From Terfezia claveryi (taxonomy: Eukaryota; Ascomycota; Pezizomycetes; Pezizales; Pezizaceae), in the NCBI GenBank assembly GCA_015179025.1, contig WHUX01000072.1, positions 124,001 through 188,000 of the forward strand: a stretch of 64,000 nt of DNA, in the 5' to 3' direction. Below the pieces are notes generated by a model. That model searched no databases. It worked only from the letters and a program-made list of their open reading frames with translations, and was not told where the DNA came from. The position numbers and the translations under genes are program-made. Every line of letters begins with the position of its first letter. Position 1 is the first letter of the stretch. This document shows, one piece after another, positions 13,003 to 25,533 of the stretch.

Positions 13003-13110
13003 TTACTTCCTCCCCTTCTGTTTCTTCTCTCATCCTTTCTTTCTTCCTTTCTTTCTTTCTCCTTCCTCCCGCCTCTTTCTTCTCCCTCTATCCCTCCTTT
13101 GCTTCAACTG
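13003..13110. repeat. CT-rich pyrimidine tract
   Basis: About 100 bp that is nearly all C and T on the + strand, with interspersed CTTT and CCTT units. It lies about 120 bp downstream of the histidinol-phosphatase stop codon. Slippage-type low-complexity DNA; no function can be read. Confidence 0.7.
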
Positions 13111-16100
13111 ACCAGGAAGTTTGTAACCCAATTTACAATTAATCCTATATTACCTGCTATGAGAAGTTGCTCAGACTAAGTCAGGGAATTAGTCCACGCT
13201 ATACAGACTTAACAGTAGCCTATCATGTAGGAGCTATGATCAGCAGTTAATTCCCATTGAATATAGTTATGGCGGTAAAAGCGGCTGTCTTCGACGAATG
13301 CCGATGCGGAAGAACTAATACATAACCGCATAAAGCAGTCGAATTTGAATTGTACACATGCATGTATCATCTGTTATAGGATGCATGGTACATCTACAAG
13401 TGATACAACTTCTGCTCACATTACTTTACGACCGCTGGCGTATTAGATCTCCCTTACCTGAAGATTAAACAGACAATGGGAAGCTGGATTGGACGAGGTA
13501 CAAAGAATGACCCCGAGTGCGGCCCAATTGCCAATGCTTGATGCATGGATATTCGCTTAAGACTTTCTTTCGGGCACACCTGTTTCAGTGGTTCGTACCA
13601 TCGAATCGGCCACAATGTACGCCAGAATGCTGCGTATATGAAAAGCCGCGGAGATCATGGTCATCTTTAAGATTGCTATACTTCTATGTGGACGATACGC
13701 GCCGCACATTCCACAGGGCGTAAGCCACAGCCTGTGACACCTGTGCCTATCTATGATATATATATCGATATACTATGCGACGACACTGATCATGTCGTCA
13801 GTCAAGTCTACGATCAAACAAATATGTATGTACACTAACTATTTGTGCTTGTGCCAACCAGGCGATATATTTGATGCTCTGGAAAGAAGTCTCGGCCTGA
13901 TAGGTACTAAGTACCAACATATATTCAAACACAGTATGTATAATAAAACTCAATACTACAGGTGCCAGTATTTGTTTTCTTGGACAATAACAGCACTGTT
14001 AGCATTATTTTTTCCGGCTTGAGGAGCTAATCGATCAAAAGGCGAAAATCTAGTGGTTCGACAAGTGGGAAAATTAGAAAAATAATCATCAAAAAAGAAA
14101 AAGAGCTAATTCAGCCCACTTCCAAATATCTGGGTCTCACCACAATATCCTGCCTATAACACCCTGGTCCTATATTAGCACACGATCTTGAGCGTAATCG
14201 ATTGGCAGAAGCATACTCCATTGATATGGTCATGCACGAGGATTACATACGAAAGGCTGCATTTACCTAATACCAGACATTATCGATACCATGCTGATAA
14301 TGTAAATGTGTTCGTACCTTGGACAGGGACCCAATAGCGCAATCCGGCTCACAAAGGCCCCGCTGTGTTTCCAATACCTATAATAAGTTGTTACGTATTT
14401 ACTCGAAACTTCTACCTACCCAAAACTTGCAGCTGGCCTCACATATCGTACGAACATGGATGCAAATGTACTTACAGTGAGGTGGTGAACCTGGATATCA
14501 GAAGTACTGATCAGCAAGGTATGGATGCCTGACTGTGCATGCTCTATCTCGTGACAAACTTTCATTCGTGACTTGGACAAACTTGAGTGGTCTACTCCCC
14601 GTGCAAGTGAGACTCGAAGCATGAAGCTCGAATCCAATCGATCCTATGAGAGTTTTATGGCACGCTTCTCCAGCAAATTTTCATTCACTGAAGGGGACGG
14701 GGATCCACAATCTTGAAGGGGCTCCTACCGTTGGCCCGCCTTGAAATTGCTAGTGAGCACCCCCAACCCTCAAGAATCGGACAAGAGTAGGTGCTGTTAA
14801 TAATAAGACTATCGTATATACTCTTATTGCAATAAGGAAAGCACGACGACATGATCAGTGGTGGTGGGGCTAGCTAGAGGTTAACCCTGATGGGAGAAAT
14901 TCTTCTGGTCTGATATGGCAATCCCAATCTGGGAAGGGACTTTGCACGTGACGCGCTTAGGAGCCGACGTTGGTTTGCGGAAGCTCGACATAGAAACCGA
15001 ACACCCATTCTTGATCTCGAGTTCTAAACCGCCCCTTTACATGCACGCTCACAAATAGGACGAGAAGACTACTTTGAAGCAGTTAACATTGCATACACGG
15101 GAATACATCCATCTCAAAGGAATGCTCATTGACGTCTCTACCAATCGGTGAAAAGAAGGCTCGTAGACGAATCGAGAAAACGATAATTGGTTGTTGAGAA
15201 CTGGTATATATATCCGAGCCCACATCTAAATAACTGCAAGCACTATGTATGCTAATATTGCAACTGCACTAATTTATATAATAAAGCCTACTGAAAACCA
15301 ATCAAACAATACTGACGGCCGTTCAAAAGCGTATGCAAGGAGCTGAACCTACCTTCAGCTCATTTTATATCACATTCAAGTGTTGCGCATGAGTGTAGTT
15401 GACGTGTCTAGGAGGCACACACATCCAATTACCAAAAGTGGTAGTAAGATTATCTAAGCACTAACAACACTAAAACATCGTTTGAGGACAATATCAAGAT
15501 TTGGTGTTCTAGGGAAACATCTAGATGAACGGATTAACGATATGTATGGCTGAATCTGCATGCATGCGCATGCGGGCCGGGAGGCATGCCGCACAATATA
15601 TCATTTATGAGCCCGAATACTGATTCGAATTCTAGATCTGGTTCAATATATCAGCGAGACAAAGGTACTGAGATGAATTTCTTAACTGCAGGCCGATGTC
15701 ATATTGGAAAAGATAAAGGTGCTGTTTACCTATGGTGCCATTGGGATCCTGGCCATTCATTCACAAGAAACATAAGTATATGCTTTATCTTGACATGTCG
15801 GTAGACTCGAATCGTGCTGCCGGCGCCGGCATTGCAGATCAACAAAAAGGTTTATGCTTGATGCAAGTTCTGCATAAGAAGTCCGTCACGGGAAAATTTG
15901 TTCGGTCCCATCTCTCTTGTATGAACCAATATGATCTCAATTTCTGCTTTTGTCTATACCTGCTTGCTAACTGAGCTTTTAACAAGCACTGTACATGTAT
16001 GTACATAACATGCCGGTCACCCACATATAGATATATGTGTGGAAAAATCGTTCCATTCAACGGGAGTTGATATGTAGCTTCCGGAATTCGCCATAAAAAA

Positions 16101-16302
16101 GTAATAATATATGTGGATAGTTTCGTGACGAGGCTACAATCTGAAGATTTGTCTCACTTTCTACTTCCTTCCGAAGTAGGCTTTTCGAAGCGGGGGCTGA
16201 AACAGCCCCAGAGGTAGCCTAGAAAAATCACGACCAGGGGGTTGACGTCGAGAATATGTGTCGATGCATACCGTAACAATCTATAAAAACTGATGAAGTA
16301 AG

Positions 16303-16335
16303 AAAAAAAAAAAAAAAAAATTTTTTTTTGGGGGG
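16303..16335. repeat. A-run / T-run / G-run junction
   Basis: About 18 A followed by 9 T followed by 6 G on the + strand. The A/T part can form a hairpin. The T-then-G order recurs at 25763-25802 and 49013-49044. Confidence 0.75.
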
Positions 16336-16650
16336 TTATTATTTCAGAATGAGCTGAGGTGGCATAACAATCACGAATCCACGTGTTCCTGCTTTATCAG
16401 TTCCCCAGGGCAGTGGGGGTTGGGGGGTGGGAATTATTTCAATATCCCGCGCATTTATTTTCGACACTTCTCAGCTGAACCCGAGTTTTTTTTCAACTAT
16501 AAGAAACGCTGGCATATGTCATATATATGTACGTTGTAATATATCGATGCAGCAGCGGGAAAACCAGGGCAACCAATTGTTGTTTGTTTTATGTACAGTA
16601 AATAGCCCTTTTTTTTAAGCCCACGTGCATATAATCTATTTTGGCATTGG

Positions 16651-16652
<2 letters not shown>

Positions 16653-16685
<33 letters not shown>
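16653..16685. repeat. Poly-A tract
   Basis: About 33 consecutive A on the + strand with no gene end close by. It could be the tail of an old retroposed copy, but no upstream body or target-site duplication is visible, so I treat it as a homopolymer. Confidence 0.7.
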
Positions 16686-16687
<2 letters not shown>

Positions 16688-17301
16688 CTTAGGAGAATTG
16701 ATTCTGTTCCCAATCGGAATTGATTATACGTACCCCACATTTGCACTGTGTGTGTGGGGGGGGGGGCGCGGGGGTGGGGGGAAGTGGTAGGTGGTGTGGG
16801 GAAGGGGGAGCGAAAATGCAGAGGGTTAGATATGAATATATGTATGTACATGGCAAGTACAGAGTAGGTACGGAGTATCACTCTTGCGAAAAAAAGAAAA
16901 AAAATGGGAAAAAAGAAAAGTAGGTAAACAAAAACAAAACAAACCAGTTAGTTATGAGATGAGAAGCCCTAGCGGAACATTTTTTATTTAAATGGGGAAG
17001 AAGAAAAAAAAAAAAAAAAAAGGAATTAAAGGATTTGATGATTTGTTAATAATGATCATGACCTCTTCTCTTCCCCCCTCGCCATCAGTAATGAGTAACC
17101 CCTTGTTCTAGTGACGCGGGGAAATCTTTTGAGGGTGGGGAGGAAGTAAAGGGCGCTGCTGGTTTATATATGTACTGTACATACCTCTGTGCTGCAAGAT
17201 AATATTTGCATATGCGTCGGAGTGAAAGGGATATGTGATGCAAATGAAAAAAAATAAATAAATAAAATAAGTATTTATCCGTAGATTTGCCTTTTTGAAG
17301 A

Positions 17302-17302
17302 C

Positions 17303-17333
<31 letters not shown>

Positions 17334-17334
17334 T
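17302..17334. repeat. (ATT)n microsatellite
   Basis: About eleven perfect ATT units in gene-poor sequence. Trinucleotide slippage repeat. Confidence 0.85.
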
Positions 17335-18309
17335 TCACCCAGAAGAAGGCTGAACAGGATCTAAAGAATATCGGATACAATTACCTATTATCTCCCATAC
17401 CCATTACAACCCTTTTTCTCTGTCCCGAATAAATCAAGTTTCTAACTCTGGACCTACATAAGGTTCACATCGCAAAAAAGACTTTGGAACTGGGGTACTC
17501 TGGGGTTGGGTCGGCTAAATTCGATATGCCAAATAACGACATTCTGTATATCTACTTACCCACCTCTTCATTACCCTGAACAACCGAACATATAAAACAA
17601 GTAAATTCAACCCAAAGCTACTTCCCAACCCCAATTCCCTATACCTACCTATACAGTATATATAGAATAGAATATAACCTAACAAAAAAAAAAAATTAAT
17701 TTTAATCTAATTCATGAATTTCAAACAAAATATCGTAGGAACTACCTATAAATCTTCCTCTGTGGGAAGGGGTGTTTAGTATTTAATATTTATGTATGTA
17801 CTGTACATGTAAATTTTTTTTTTACAATTTCAACTAAAAAAAAATTTCCCGGGAAATCTACCCCCTGCGCGGAGTCGTTCGCAGGATGACGCTGGACTGG
17901 CGAATGTTGGGTTGTGGCTACTGCACCCCGGCCGCGTGCAGTTATAAGTGATAGACGTAGTAACCCTACCGGGTCTACTCTGGAGCCCCGAGTTGATTTG
18001 ATCCAACGAATACTGAGCCAACTACGGAATATGCATGCACCATATATTTACCTAACTTTATAAGTCCGACCGGTTTCTTCGTAACGTCACTAACGCAACT
18101 ACGACAACTTGCTGTAGAAAAAAAAGCATTTGCATTCTTCAAAAACGCCTATAATTAAACAAAAAAGAGCAACTATAGTAGTATAATCGTAGTAAAAGGA
18201 AAAAAAGACAGCCATTAAACACCCCCAGCTAAGATTCATATTCATAATCATAATAAAATAGAAATGGAGAACCCCCGCCCCATTTGTCGTTTATTACCAA
18301 TCATATTCA

Positions 18310-20051
18310 TCAGCCAGCTCTCCATTCCGCAGCTGAATCACTCCCCGGAAGCAGGGAACCTCGTCCTCTCAAGCCCCTAACACCCCCACTCCCACCACCC
18401 GACATCTCCCTTGCCGACGCCGCTCCATAGGTACTACTACCAGTACCATCCTCCTCCACCCCAACCCGTCGATACTCCCTCCTCACCTCCCCCCTCTCAT
18501 TCCCCTCCGCCCCTTTACTCCCCACATGTTCCGCCAACTCAATCGCCGCCTCCGTACCATCTCTCGCCATCTCCCCCACCTTGATCACAACCCTCCTCAC
18601 AAACCCCTCAACCAAACTCCCTACATTCTCCACCCCATCCCTCGTCTCCCTTGCCACCTGCCCAAACATCTGCCCAAACGTCGGGACTTCCCCCCCGTGC
18701 CTACCGGCCTCCCAGCAAGTCCTGTATACGCCTCACTCACCTTCCCGCCGGTTTTAAATACCGACGAAGAAGATGAAGTAGAGAGGGGATCAAGTATCCT
18801 AATATCCTCTGAGTTCGTGGTTGAGGAAGTACTAAGCTCTCTAGCGCGGCCTCTGCGGGGTGGAAAATGCGACAGTGTGTTTCGGGAGAGCCGGCCGATC
18901 TCGACGCGGCCGATACCGGAGATGATTACATAGGAGTGGTGGCGGGGGGGCGAGTCTTCCCCTTCGAGGATATTGCTGGTGGGTTTATCGATGGTTTCTG
19001 GGATGCTATCGGGGATAGATGGGAAGGCGTCTTTTCGTCGAGCTCGGGTGCCAGTTATGCTAATACTCGCTGATGCTTCACTTTCATATATGTCTAGTAG
19101 GATAGGCTCCTTTCCCTCTTTTCTGTTCTCCTTGTCCTGGCTTTGCTTCTCTACCTCCGCTTCCACCTCTTCTTCTTTGGTCAATGGCCTTCCCTTTACC
19201 AAGCACTCGTCGACGGGTAAATATAACTCTCCCCGCCATTGAATGCTATCCCCCATCCATAGCCTATTTGCCCTCCGTAACGCACTTGGGTGAATATTGT
19301 ACATGATAACTACCCCCTCTAGCGTATCGGTAGGGCGGACCTTGTGTATATATGCAAGCGTATCTTCACTCCGACTCGTGGAGGAAAGAGACGAAGATGC
19401 CCGATTCTGGAGAGGGAGTAAATCAGGGGAGGTGGTGCGTTTATGGAGAGGGCGGGAGGAAATGCTAGTGCCGGTAACTGCAGAGACATTTGGGGGCCGT
19501 CGAGATTTCGTTTCGTCCTCTTCCATCTTTCGCCGGCCTCGAGTACGGAAGTCTTCTTCACCTTCTCCAACAGCACTACCACCGACTCGACTTCGTAAAG
19601 TGGATGCCGATGAAGCAGGAGTGGAATTCGACCCAGAGCTCTTGCCTCCTTTAAAGGTATCTAAGCCAGCTCGCCGACGCCGCTCGGCTATTCGTATCCT
19701 CCGCTTCCGCTCTTCTTCCTCTTCCTCAACTAATCCCACACTGCCTAAAGCTGTCGACGCAATATTCTGTATTTTTGACCATGACCCGGTCCATGTGTTC
19801 TTATCCCCTCCACTGGTATTTGGGTTGTTCCCCATCTCCCAAGTATTCGAATTTGGCTTTGTGCTTCCATTCCTCGGGATCTGTGATGTCGGAAATGCAG
19901 CTGTGCTTGATTTAGGCCCTACACGCAATTGCTGTCTTGTTGCTGTAGCTGTCATTGTCGCCATGTCGGTATCGATATTGGTGTCGCTGGTACTTTGGTT
20001 CGCAGACTCAGGCGTCGTGCTGGGTGGTGCGAAGCTCATTTTAATTTTCAC
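18310..20051 (-). CDS. LysM-domain intracellular protein
   Basis: Two exons, 18741-20051 and 18310-18669, joined across a 71-nt intron with a perfect GTGAGT donor; 556 aa. A single LysM motif lies at about residues 232-280, with HKVRPTDTLEGVVIMYNI followed by LRRANRLW and a run ending GELYLP. There is no signal peptide, so this looks like the cytosolic LYSMD2/3-like class rather than a secreted chitin-binding effector. Flanking sequence is Ser/Thr-rich and charged, including an ERKRRIRIAERRRRAG stretch. The C-terminal exon has an amphipathic segment (VENVGSLVEGFVRRVV) and a Gly/Arg-rich tail. A start at 20039 (MSFAPP) is equally possible. Acceptors in the form CAG-N6-CAG mean three residues (Met-Phe-Gly-Gln region) could be in or out. 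Confidence 0.8.
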
Positions 20052-21305
20052 CTCACTCCGCCGGGCTCAATAGACTCAGACATCCACATGCACCAGGCCT
20101 TGCGTAGAATTCGATAAAATTACCCCTCCAGTGTATGTAATGCAGTATACCTACTGTAACGTAACGGTGGTGACTCTCGGGGGCAGCGGGTACTTAACCC
20201 GAAACAAGCTGAACCAGGGACCAAAGACTGTGGGTTTATCCAGCGAGATGTACCGTGAGCTGGAGTAGAGCATATGAGCTCTGGAATTCGCAGATTTGGA
20301 GCGTAGCTTAGTCGTACGGGACGGAGCTCAGGGGAATGTTACTTGGACCCAATGTAGAGGACCGTTGAATCTCTCGAGCTTGCGGTTGACGAGAGCTCCC
20401 ACGTCTCGGATTTGGGGGGGGGGCGGGACCGCCGGGGAAGCGTTGGCCCAGGCAAATGGAAACTCGAGCTGTCGAGAAGCAAGGGTTTTTTCTACTGTGA
20501 ATAGCAGCTATTTGCAGCAGTCCGAGGCCCTGTTGGATCAAAAGATATGGGCTTGCTGATCGATGGACGAATGACGGACGATACGGGGTCTCTGCTTATG
20601 TGGTATGGTGGGGGCAGGGCGGCGGCTATCAGGCGCTGCAATTGCTTACTTTTGTCTCCACCTTCGATACAACACAACGGTACCTGCTGCCGCGATGCTA
20701 TTTGCGTTTGGGGACTTGGGAGATGCGAAAACACCGAGTATATTCCGGCAATTGGTGAAGATGGGGACAGCTTCATGGGCTGGCGGTGTATGCAGGCCAT
20801 CAGGGCAGGTACCTACGTATCTCCCTGCCTCTGGAGGGATGGATTTGGCCAGCAGCATTTCTATTGTCTTCCGAGCCTCATATCCACCGGTCTAACTGAC
20901 ATCTCGCAGCTCTTTCAGTTCCCGATGGCAGGTCTATTGCAGAGGGCGACCCCGGAGTGGTTGATTATATGCAGATGCAGGTCTGGCTGCATAAACTCAT
21001 CGCAGAATACTCGAGCCCGCTCATTATATTCCACATATTCCCCAGATACCCAATTCTAGCTGTTTTAGGCCAGCGGAGAAACCGCTTTGCCCCAGCTGCA
21101 GATCCATCTGGCGTGTCACCCAAATGGGAAGAATAGCACTTCATATGCCTAGGCTCCCCCAACCCCAAAGAGAGCTCCACGGCTTTCAGTCTGTATACAC
21201 CCACGCTGTGAGGCTTCAGACCAGCCAGAATGGTGTGCTGAAGACTGTACGAATACACCTGGTGGGCTTGGTCAAGCAGAGAAAGCCATCGAAAGCATAC
21301 CAAAA
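20052..21305. other. Intergenic between two divergently transcribed genes
   Basis: 1.25 kb between the LysM gene (-) and the 729-aa gene (+). Several frames stay open for 60-170 codons, but none shows family resemblance, and they overlap each other on both strands, as GC-rich noncoding DNA often does. It probably holds both promoters. An upstream exon of the + gene cannot be excluded. Confidence 0.4.
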
Positions 21306-23495
21306 ATGAAGAACGATTGCAAGAGCTCTCCTCTTACTCCACCTCAAAAGGGCTCGAAGACTTGTTCTTCCGCTGGGCCTAGCCCCTCGAAAAGACAAAC
21401 TCTTCGGGATGCCTTCCTGAACTTTGGAAAACCGAATTATGCACCATTGACTCCTATTGAGATTTTACCAGGGATAATGAGTACAGATGGGGTGGCTACG
21501 GTGTTTCAGCTCGACACAAGAAAGCCAAAGACAAAGAGGCAGGTTGAGAAGCTGGAGGAGAAGAAGAAAAAGAGGTTCGTCAGTGCTGCTGTTAGGGACA
21601 GCCAAATGCGAGAAGTGTCAAGGGCAGAGTGGCAGGATGCACTACAACCGGAGTTACATGACGGATATTTTGGCTCAGGTTCGGCCTCTACCGTGTCAGA
21701 GTCCTCACAGAAGGATCCGAATAAACCGAGTGTGAGGAAGAGTCTGATGAGGTCTCTGCTGGATAATGGGACTGATGATTTCACTCATGAGCAGATGCTG
21801 AATTTAAAAGGCTTCAAGAGAAAGGATAAAGGGAAAGAGCCACGGGCTTCATCGAAGCTAGCTCCACCATACCCAACCTCGTCGCTCAGTCCCGCGGATC
21901 AACTTACGGTTAGACATGCAAACCCCTTCACTGGGTTACTCTCAAGGAATCAAACAGAGTTGAATGTCTCTAACTCTAGTGATGAGTATCCTCCCGTGCG
22001 CCGGAAGCTATTTGATGCGAGGATGACTGGTGGCTTAGTACTTTCACCACCATATCCACATTCGAGATACTGTTACCCGGCGAGTTCAAGTCCTAGCCTC
22101 TCGAGCTCCTCGGCGACCGCATACGAAGATCTTGTACCCATGCCATCTGTCCATGAACCAGCACCTTTCTCTTTCCCGGGAGCTACAGCGGAGGAAATCG
22201 ATGCCTATGAAAGGGCATCACAGGCTGCAGCCAGCAACGTTGCTAAGAACTTGACTATGCGGCCCCAATTGAAGAAGTTCTCCACCGTTCAGAATCTCTC
22301 TGAGAATGAAAAAAGCACATCTAAAGGCAGAGGGGATCATTTTTTAGCGCTGGATGGCGGCCTGGAGCAGCAGGCCGAGCAGGAACGACGTACAAAGCAC
22401 AAGCAGACACGCAGCAGTACCCGAACCAGCTCCTTGCAAGACCGTCATCTGCAGACCCCAGTGCTCCACAATCATTCTACTACTCCACCTCCTCTACCGT
22501 ACCTGCCATACGAGAATCCTGCTCCGCCACCGGAGGACATGCTACAGTCTGCATCGAACAGGGACCACCGTCTACACAAGCACCACAGGGAACGACGCAC
22601 ATCCATATCTACCTCCACTATGAAAGGAAAAGGCGACACTCACATGCTTCAGTTGGAAGGCGAAGAGAACAAGATTTCCGTGGCTTATCTACCTCAACTT
22701 CATCGGATGGGGAAAGTGAAATCTCCAGTTCCAAAAGCAGGAGGGGCCACAGGTGCTGCTGCAAGCACAGGTGTGAGGGGGAAGGTAGAAGAGACAAAGA
22801 TGCCGAAGAGGGCGGGGTCAAGACCGGGGCTGGCGCTGTTTAATATGTCCGTGCCAATTATTGGTCCAAGAGAGTTGGCAGACTACAGGAGGGCGAGAGC
22901 GGGATTGCCGCCTTTGAGGGAGAAAGAAGGATGGGTTAAGCAGAAGGTGGGGTATAGGGCACCTTTCCCCTTCAAGTTTGAATTTGAAAGCCCGCCTAGT
23001 ACAAGTGTATCGGGGTCGGAGTGTGAGTGTGCATGGGAGGGGCAAAGGGTTTCTGGTGGGACTCTGGCAAAGGTCAAGGGGGACATGACAGCTAAAATAA
23101 AGGAAATAACGAAGGCCGAGCATCCTGCGAAACCATCAACGGAACAGACAGGAGTGGGTAATGACTACTCCTTCAAATCAGTACTTACTCAACTCCTCAA
23201 ATCTCTTCAGCTTGTTCCATCCACTTTCGACCTTTCACTTCCACCAGCAATGAAAGAGGGGATAGGCATTGTTATGGCGTTCCTTGAGCCAGTACTTACC
23301 CTGAACGCCCCACCACAGTTCTGCAAGCTTCCAATATTGCTGAGGGTTATCCTGGGCATGTGGTATTTTGTAGTTGTAACTTGGGGGATATTGGTGGTGG
23401 TTAGGGTTGTGAGGATTATAGGGGAGGTGGTGGGGTTGGTAATGGTGCCTGTGCGGGGCGTGGTTTGGGTAGCGAGGGTGATTTGTGGAGGCTGA
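21306..23495 (+). CDS. Uncharacterised protein with C-terminal membrane segment
   Basis: Single-exon 729-aa protein. I do not recognise the family. About residues 1-620 are low complexity: Ser/Pro-rich, with basic patches such as KPKTKRQVEKLEEKKKKRF near residue 75. Proline-rich SPPYPHSRY-like stretches and Arg/Lys-rich runs follow. The last 65 residues are hydrophobic, with LLRVILGMWYFVVVTWGILV and then VVGLVMVPVRGVVWVARVI, suggesting one or two membrane helices just before the C terminus. That layout resembles a tail-anchored or hairpin-anchored membrane protein with a long disordered cytosolic region, but this is inference. The start has a good context (accaaaaATG) and the frame has no internal stops. 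Likely a real, fast-evolving ascomycete gene. Confidence 0.7.
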   Translation: MKNDCKSSPLTPPQKGSKTCSSAGPSPSKRQTLRDAFLNFGKPNYAPLTPIEILPGIMSTDGVATVFQLDTRKPKTKRQVEKLEEKKKKRFVSAAVRDSQMREVSRAEWQDALQPELHDGYFGSGSASTVSESSQKDPNKPSVRKSLMRSLLDNGTDDFTHEQMLNLKGFKRKDKGKEPRASSKLAPPYPTSSLSPADQLTVRHANPFTGLLSRNQTELNVSNSSDEYPPVRRKLFDARMTGGLVLSPPYPHSRYCYPASSSPSLSSSSATAYEDLVPMPSVHEPAPFSFPGATAEEIDAYERASQAAASNVAKNLTMRPQLKKFSTVQNLSENEKSTSKGRGDHFLALDGGLEQQAEQERRTKHKQTRSSTRTSSLQDRHLQTPVLHNHSTTPPPLPYLPYENPAPPPEDMLQSASNRDHRLHKHHRERRTSISTSTMKGKGDTHMLQLEGEENKISVAYLPQLHRMGKVKSPVPKAGGATGAAASTGVRGKVEETKMPKRAGSRPGLALFNMSVPIIGPRELADYRRARAGLPPLREKEGWVKQKVGYRAPFPFKFEFESPPSTSVSGSECECAWEGQRVSGGTLAKVKGDMTAKIKEITKAEHPAKPSTEQTGVGNDYSFKSVLTQLLKSLQLVPSTFDLSLPPAMKEGIGIVMAFLEPVLTLNAPPQFCKLPILLRVILGMWYFVVVTWGILVVVRVVRIIGEVVGLVMVPVRGVVWVARVICGG

Positions 23496-24139
23496 TTGAT
23501 AGGAAGAGTTGTCGAGGTTTGCAGCATTTGAATAGGGGTGGGTAATCACAGGGTATCATTATTAGCAATATGACGGGCTTCGAAGGAGAAGGAGAGTTGG
23601 GCCAGGTCATGGGGCATGAAGACGTGTAGCATACATGCACACCAGTATTTGTGTAAATTCGGGCTTGCTGGGCTGATAACCGATATAAGCTTTTATAATC
23701 TTTTCTTCTCTGTGTCTGCAGCCATCCGAGGTCGGAGGTCACGTGCGTGGTTTACCCAGTGACACGGGCACAACCCCGTCCAGCTGCAGTGCACATGTGG
23801 TTCTTGATAGATTCGCAACAAGGACAGTTAAGCAGAAACCATCCAGATACGTATTTCGCAGCCCACAGCCAGCTGCCAGCTGCTTGCATCCAGGGGCATT
23901 TGTTCATGCTGGAGGAGAAAACGACCGGATTGGTGGATCTTGGAGCCCGAGACAGCTTACCCCACCGATTTCTAGATCTGCAGAGAGTCAAGGAACACAT
24001 ACGGTACGATACCTTCAATCGTCTGACGTCGGATTCGGCTTGGAAGGAGTAGGCTGGTTGAGCATTGAGGAATCTACTTGGTCTACGGAGGCTCATTAAC
24101 ACACATCACCATCTTCACCAAAACCACACGACGACCACC
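23496..24139. other. Intergenic region upstream of Msp1
   Basis: 0.64 kb. Several overlapping frames of about 100-118 codons are open on both strands between 23743 and 24102, with no recognisable motif. I consider them noncoding sequence lacking stops by chance. Confidence 0.45.
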
Positions 24140-25533
24140 ATGGCCGCCGCAGGAGGAAGGCGGATAAAAGCTTTAACCGATTTCTTGCTCCTAGCAGCTA
24201 CTGTTCGCCCCCTCTCCTCCCAACCCCCTCCTCCTCCTTCTTCGCAGCCAATCTAACCTTCCCCTAGGGCTACTCCGTCTACTACATTCTCACCTACATC
24301 CTCCGGCGGCTCGAGTCCCTTGACCCCGAAAAACCCGACCGGGAAGAACTCGCGCGGCGGTCCTCGGCTGTGCTCCGGCGCCTGGACCAGAATGACCTGC
24401 TAAACAAGGACAAAGACAGCCTCCCCTCCACGCCCGGCAGCACCGACCGCCGCGTGCCTTTCAGCCTCCTCTCCCCGCCCTCTTCTGCGCAAAAGGGCCG
24501 CAGGGAACGCATGGCCCTGACGCAGTACGAGCAGAAGATTGTCACCGAGGTTGTCGCGCCCGAGGAGATTCACGTTACGTTCTCCTCGATTGGGGGCCTG
24601 GAGTCGATCATCGAGGAGCTCAGAGAGAGTGTCATCTACCCTCTCACGAAACCAGAGCTGTTCGCCGGCCATAGTAGTCTTCTCTCCGCGCCAAAGGGGG
24701 TACTTCTATACGGCCCCCCGGGGTGCGGGAAAACAATGCTTGCAAAGGCACTCGCGAAGGAGAGTCAGGCGTGTTTTATTAATCTGCATATTAGCACCCT
24801 GACGGAGAAGTGGTATGGTGATAGTAACAAGATGGTTCATGCAGTCTTTTCCTTGGCGAGGAAGTTGCAGCCCTGTATCATCTTCATTGATGAGATTGAC
24901 GCGGTGCTCCGCAGCCGCAGCGCGCAGGACCACGAGGCCAGCGCGATGGTCAAGGCGGAGTTTATGACGTGCTGGGATGGGCTGCTGACGGCGAGTGAGA
25001 GCGAGAGGGAGAGTAATCGGATCATGGTGCTGGGCGCGACGAATAGGATTGCGGATATCGATGAGGCGATTCTAAGACGGCTTCCGAAGAAGTTTAATGT
25101 CCCCCTTCCGGATGCGACCCAGAGAAGAAGAATCCTGGGATTGATACTCAAGGATACGAAGCTCGATCGGGGGTTCGATGTCGATGAGCTGGTGAGGTGT
25201 ACTGTTGGGTTCTCGGGATCGGATCTGAAGGAGGCGTGTAGAGATGCGGCGATGGTGCCGCTGAGGGAGTTGATCAAGAAACGGAGGGCGAGGTTGGAAG
25301 CCGAAGAAGGAGGGGAGCAGTATTCTTCGGTGAAGGAGGAGGTCAGGGGAGTTCGGAATAGCGATTTTTTCAGGATTGAGAGTGGTGGGAAGTGGGGTCA
25401 TATAAACGTGGGCGAGGGGATTACGGCGGTGACGGCGGCGATGGCCGGGTTGGCCATGCCGAAAGTAGATGGGGGGAGGATGTATGAGGATGCGGAGATG
25501 GGGGGGGAAATTGATGATGAAGCAGCTGCGTAG
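24140..25533 (+). CDS. MSP1: Msp1/ATAD1 AAA+ membrane-protein extractase
   Basis: Mitochondrial outer membrane (and peroxisomal) AAA ATPase that pulls mistargeted tail-anchored proteins out of the membrane. Exons are 24140-24202 and 24268-25533 (442 aa). The N-terminal membrane helix is split by the intron: [10 protein letters not shown] joins [16 protein letters not shown]. The AAA domain follows, with [14 protein letters not shown], Walker A GPPGCGKT at about 170-177, a pore-loop-like EKWYGDSNK, Walker B IIFIDEID at about 225-232, [17 protein letters not shown] with the arginine fingers, and [15 protein letters not shown] in sensor 2. Family length is about 350-430 aa; the extra length is an acidic/Gly tail. 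The donor reads GTTCGC, which is atypical, but it is the only GT in exon 1 and is required to complete the membrane helix. Confidence 0.93.

Larger units (their letters stand above)
12886..18309. other. Gene-poor 5.4-kb block rich in simple repeats
   Basis: No recognisable coding sequence on either strand. It contains a CT-rich tract (about 13003-13110), an A18-T9-G6 run (16303-16335), a poly-A of about 33 (16653-16685), G-rich sequence (16752-16805), (ATT)n (17302-17334) and many shorter A/T runs toward 18.2 kb. The final few hundred bases are the 3' flank of the LysM gene. Confidence 0.5.

Noticed and set aside
16653..16685. Poly-A tail of a retroposed gene copy.
   Set aside because: No coding body or target-site duplication upstream; similar A runs occur at several unrelated sites.
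19297..20073. 258-codon plus-strand open frame.
   Set aside because: Antisense to the LysM gene, with no motif; its hydrophobic look arises from the reverse complement of Ser/Thr/Arg codons.
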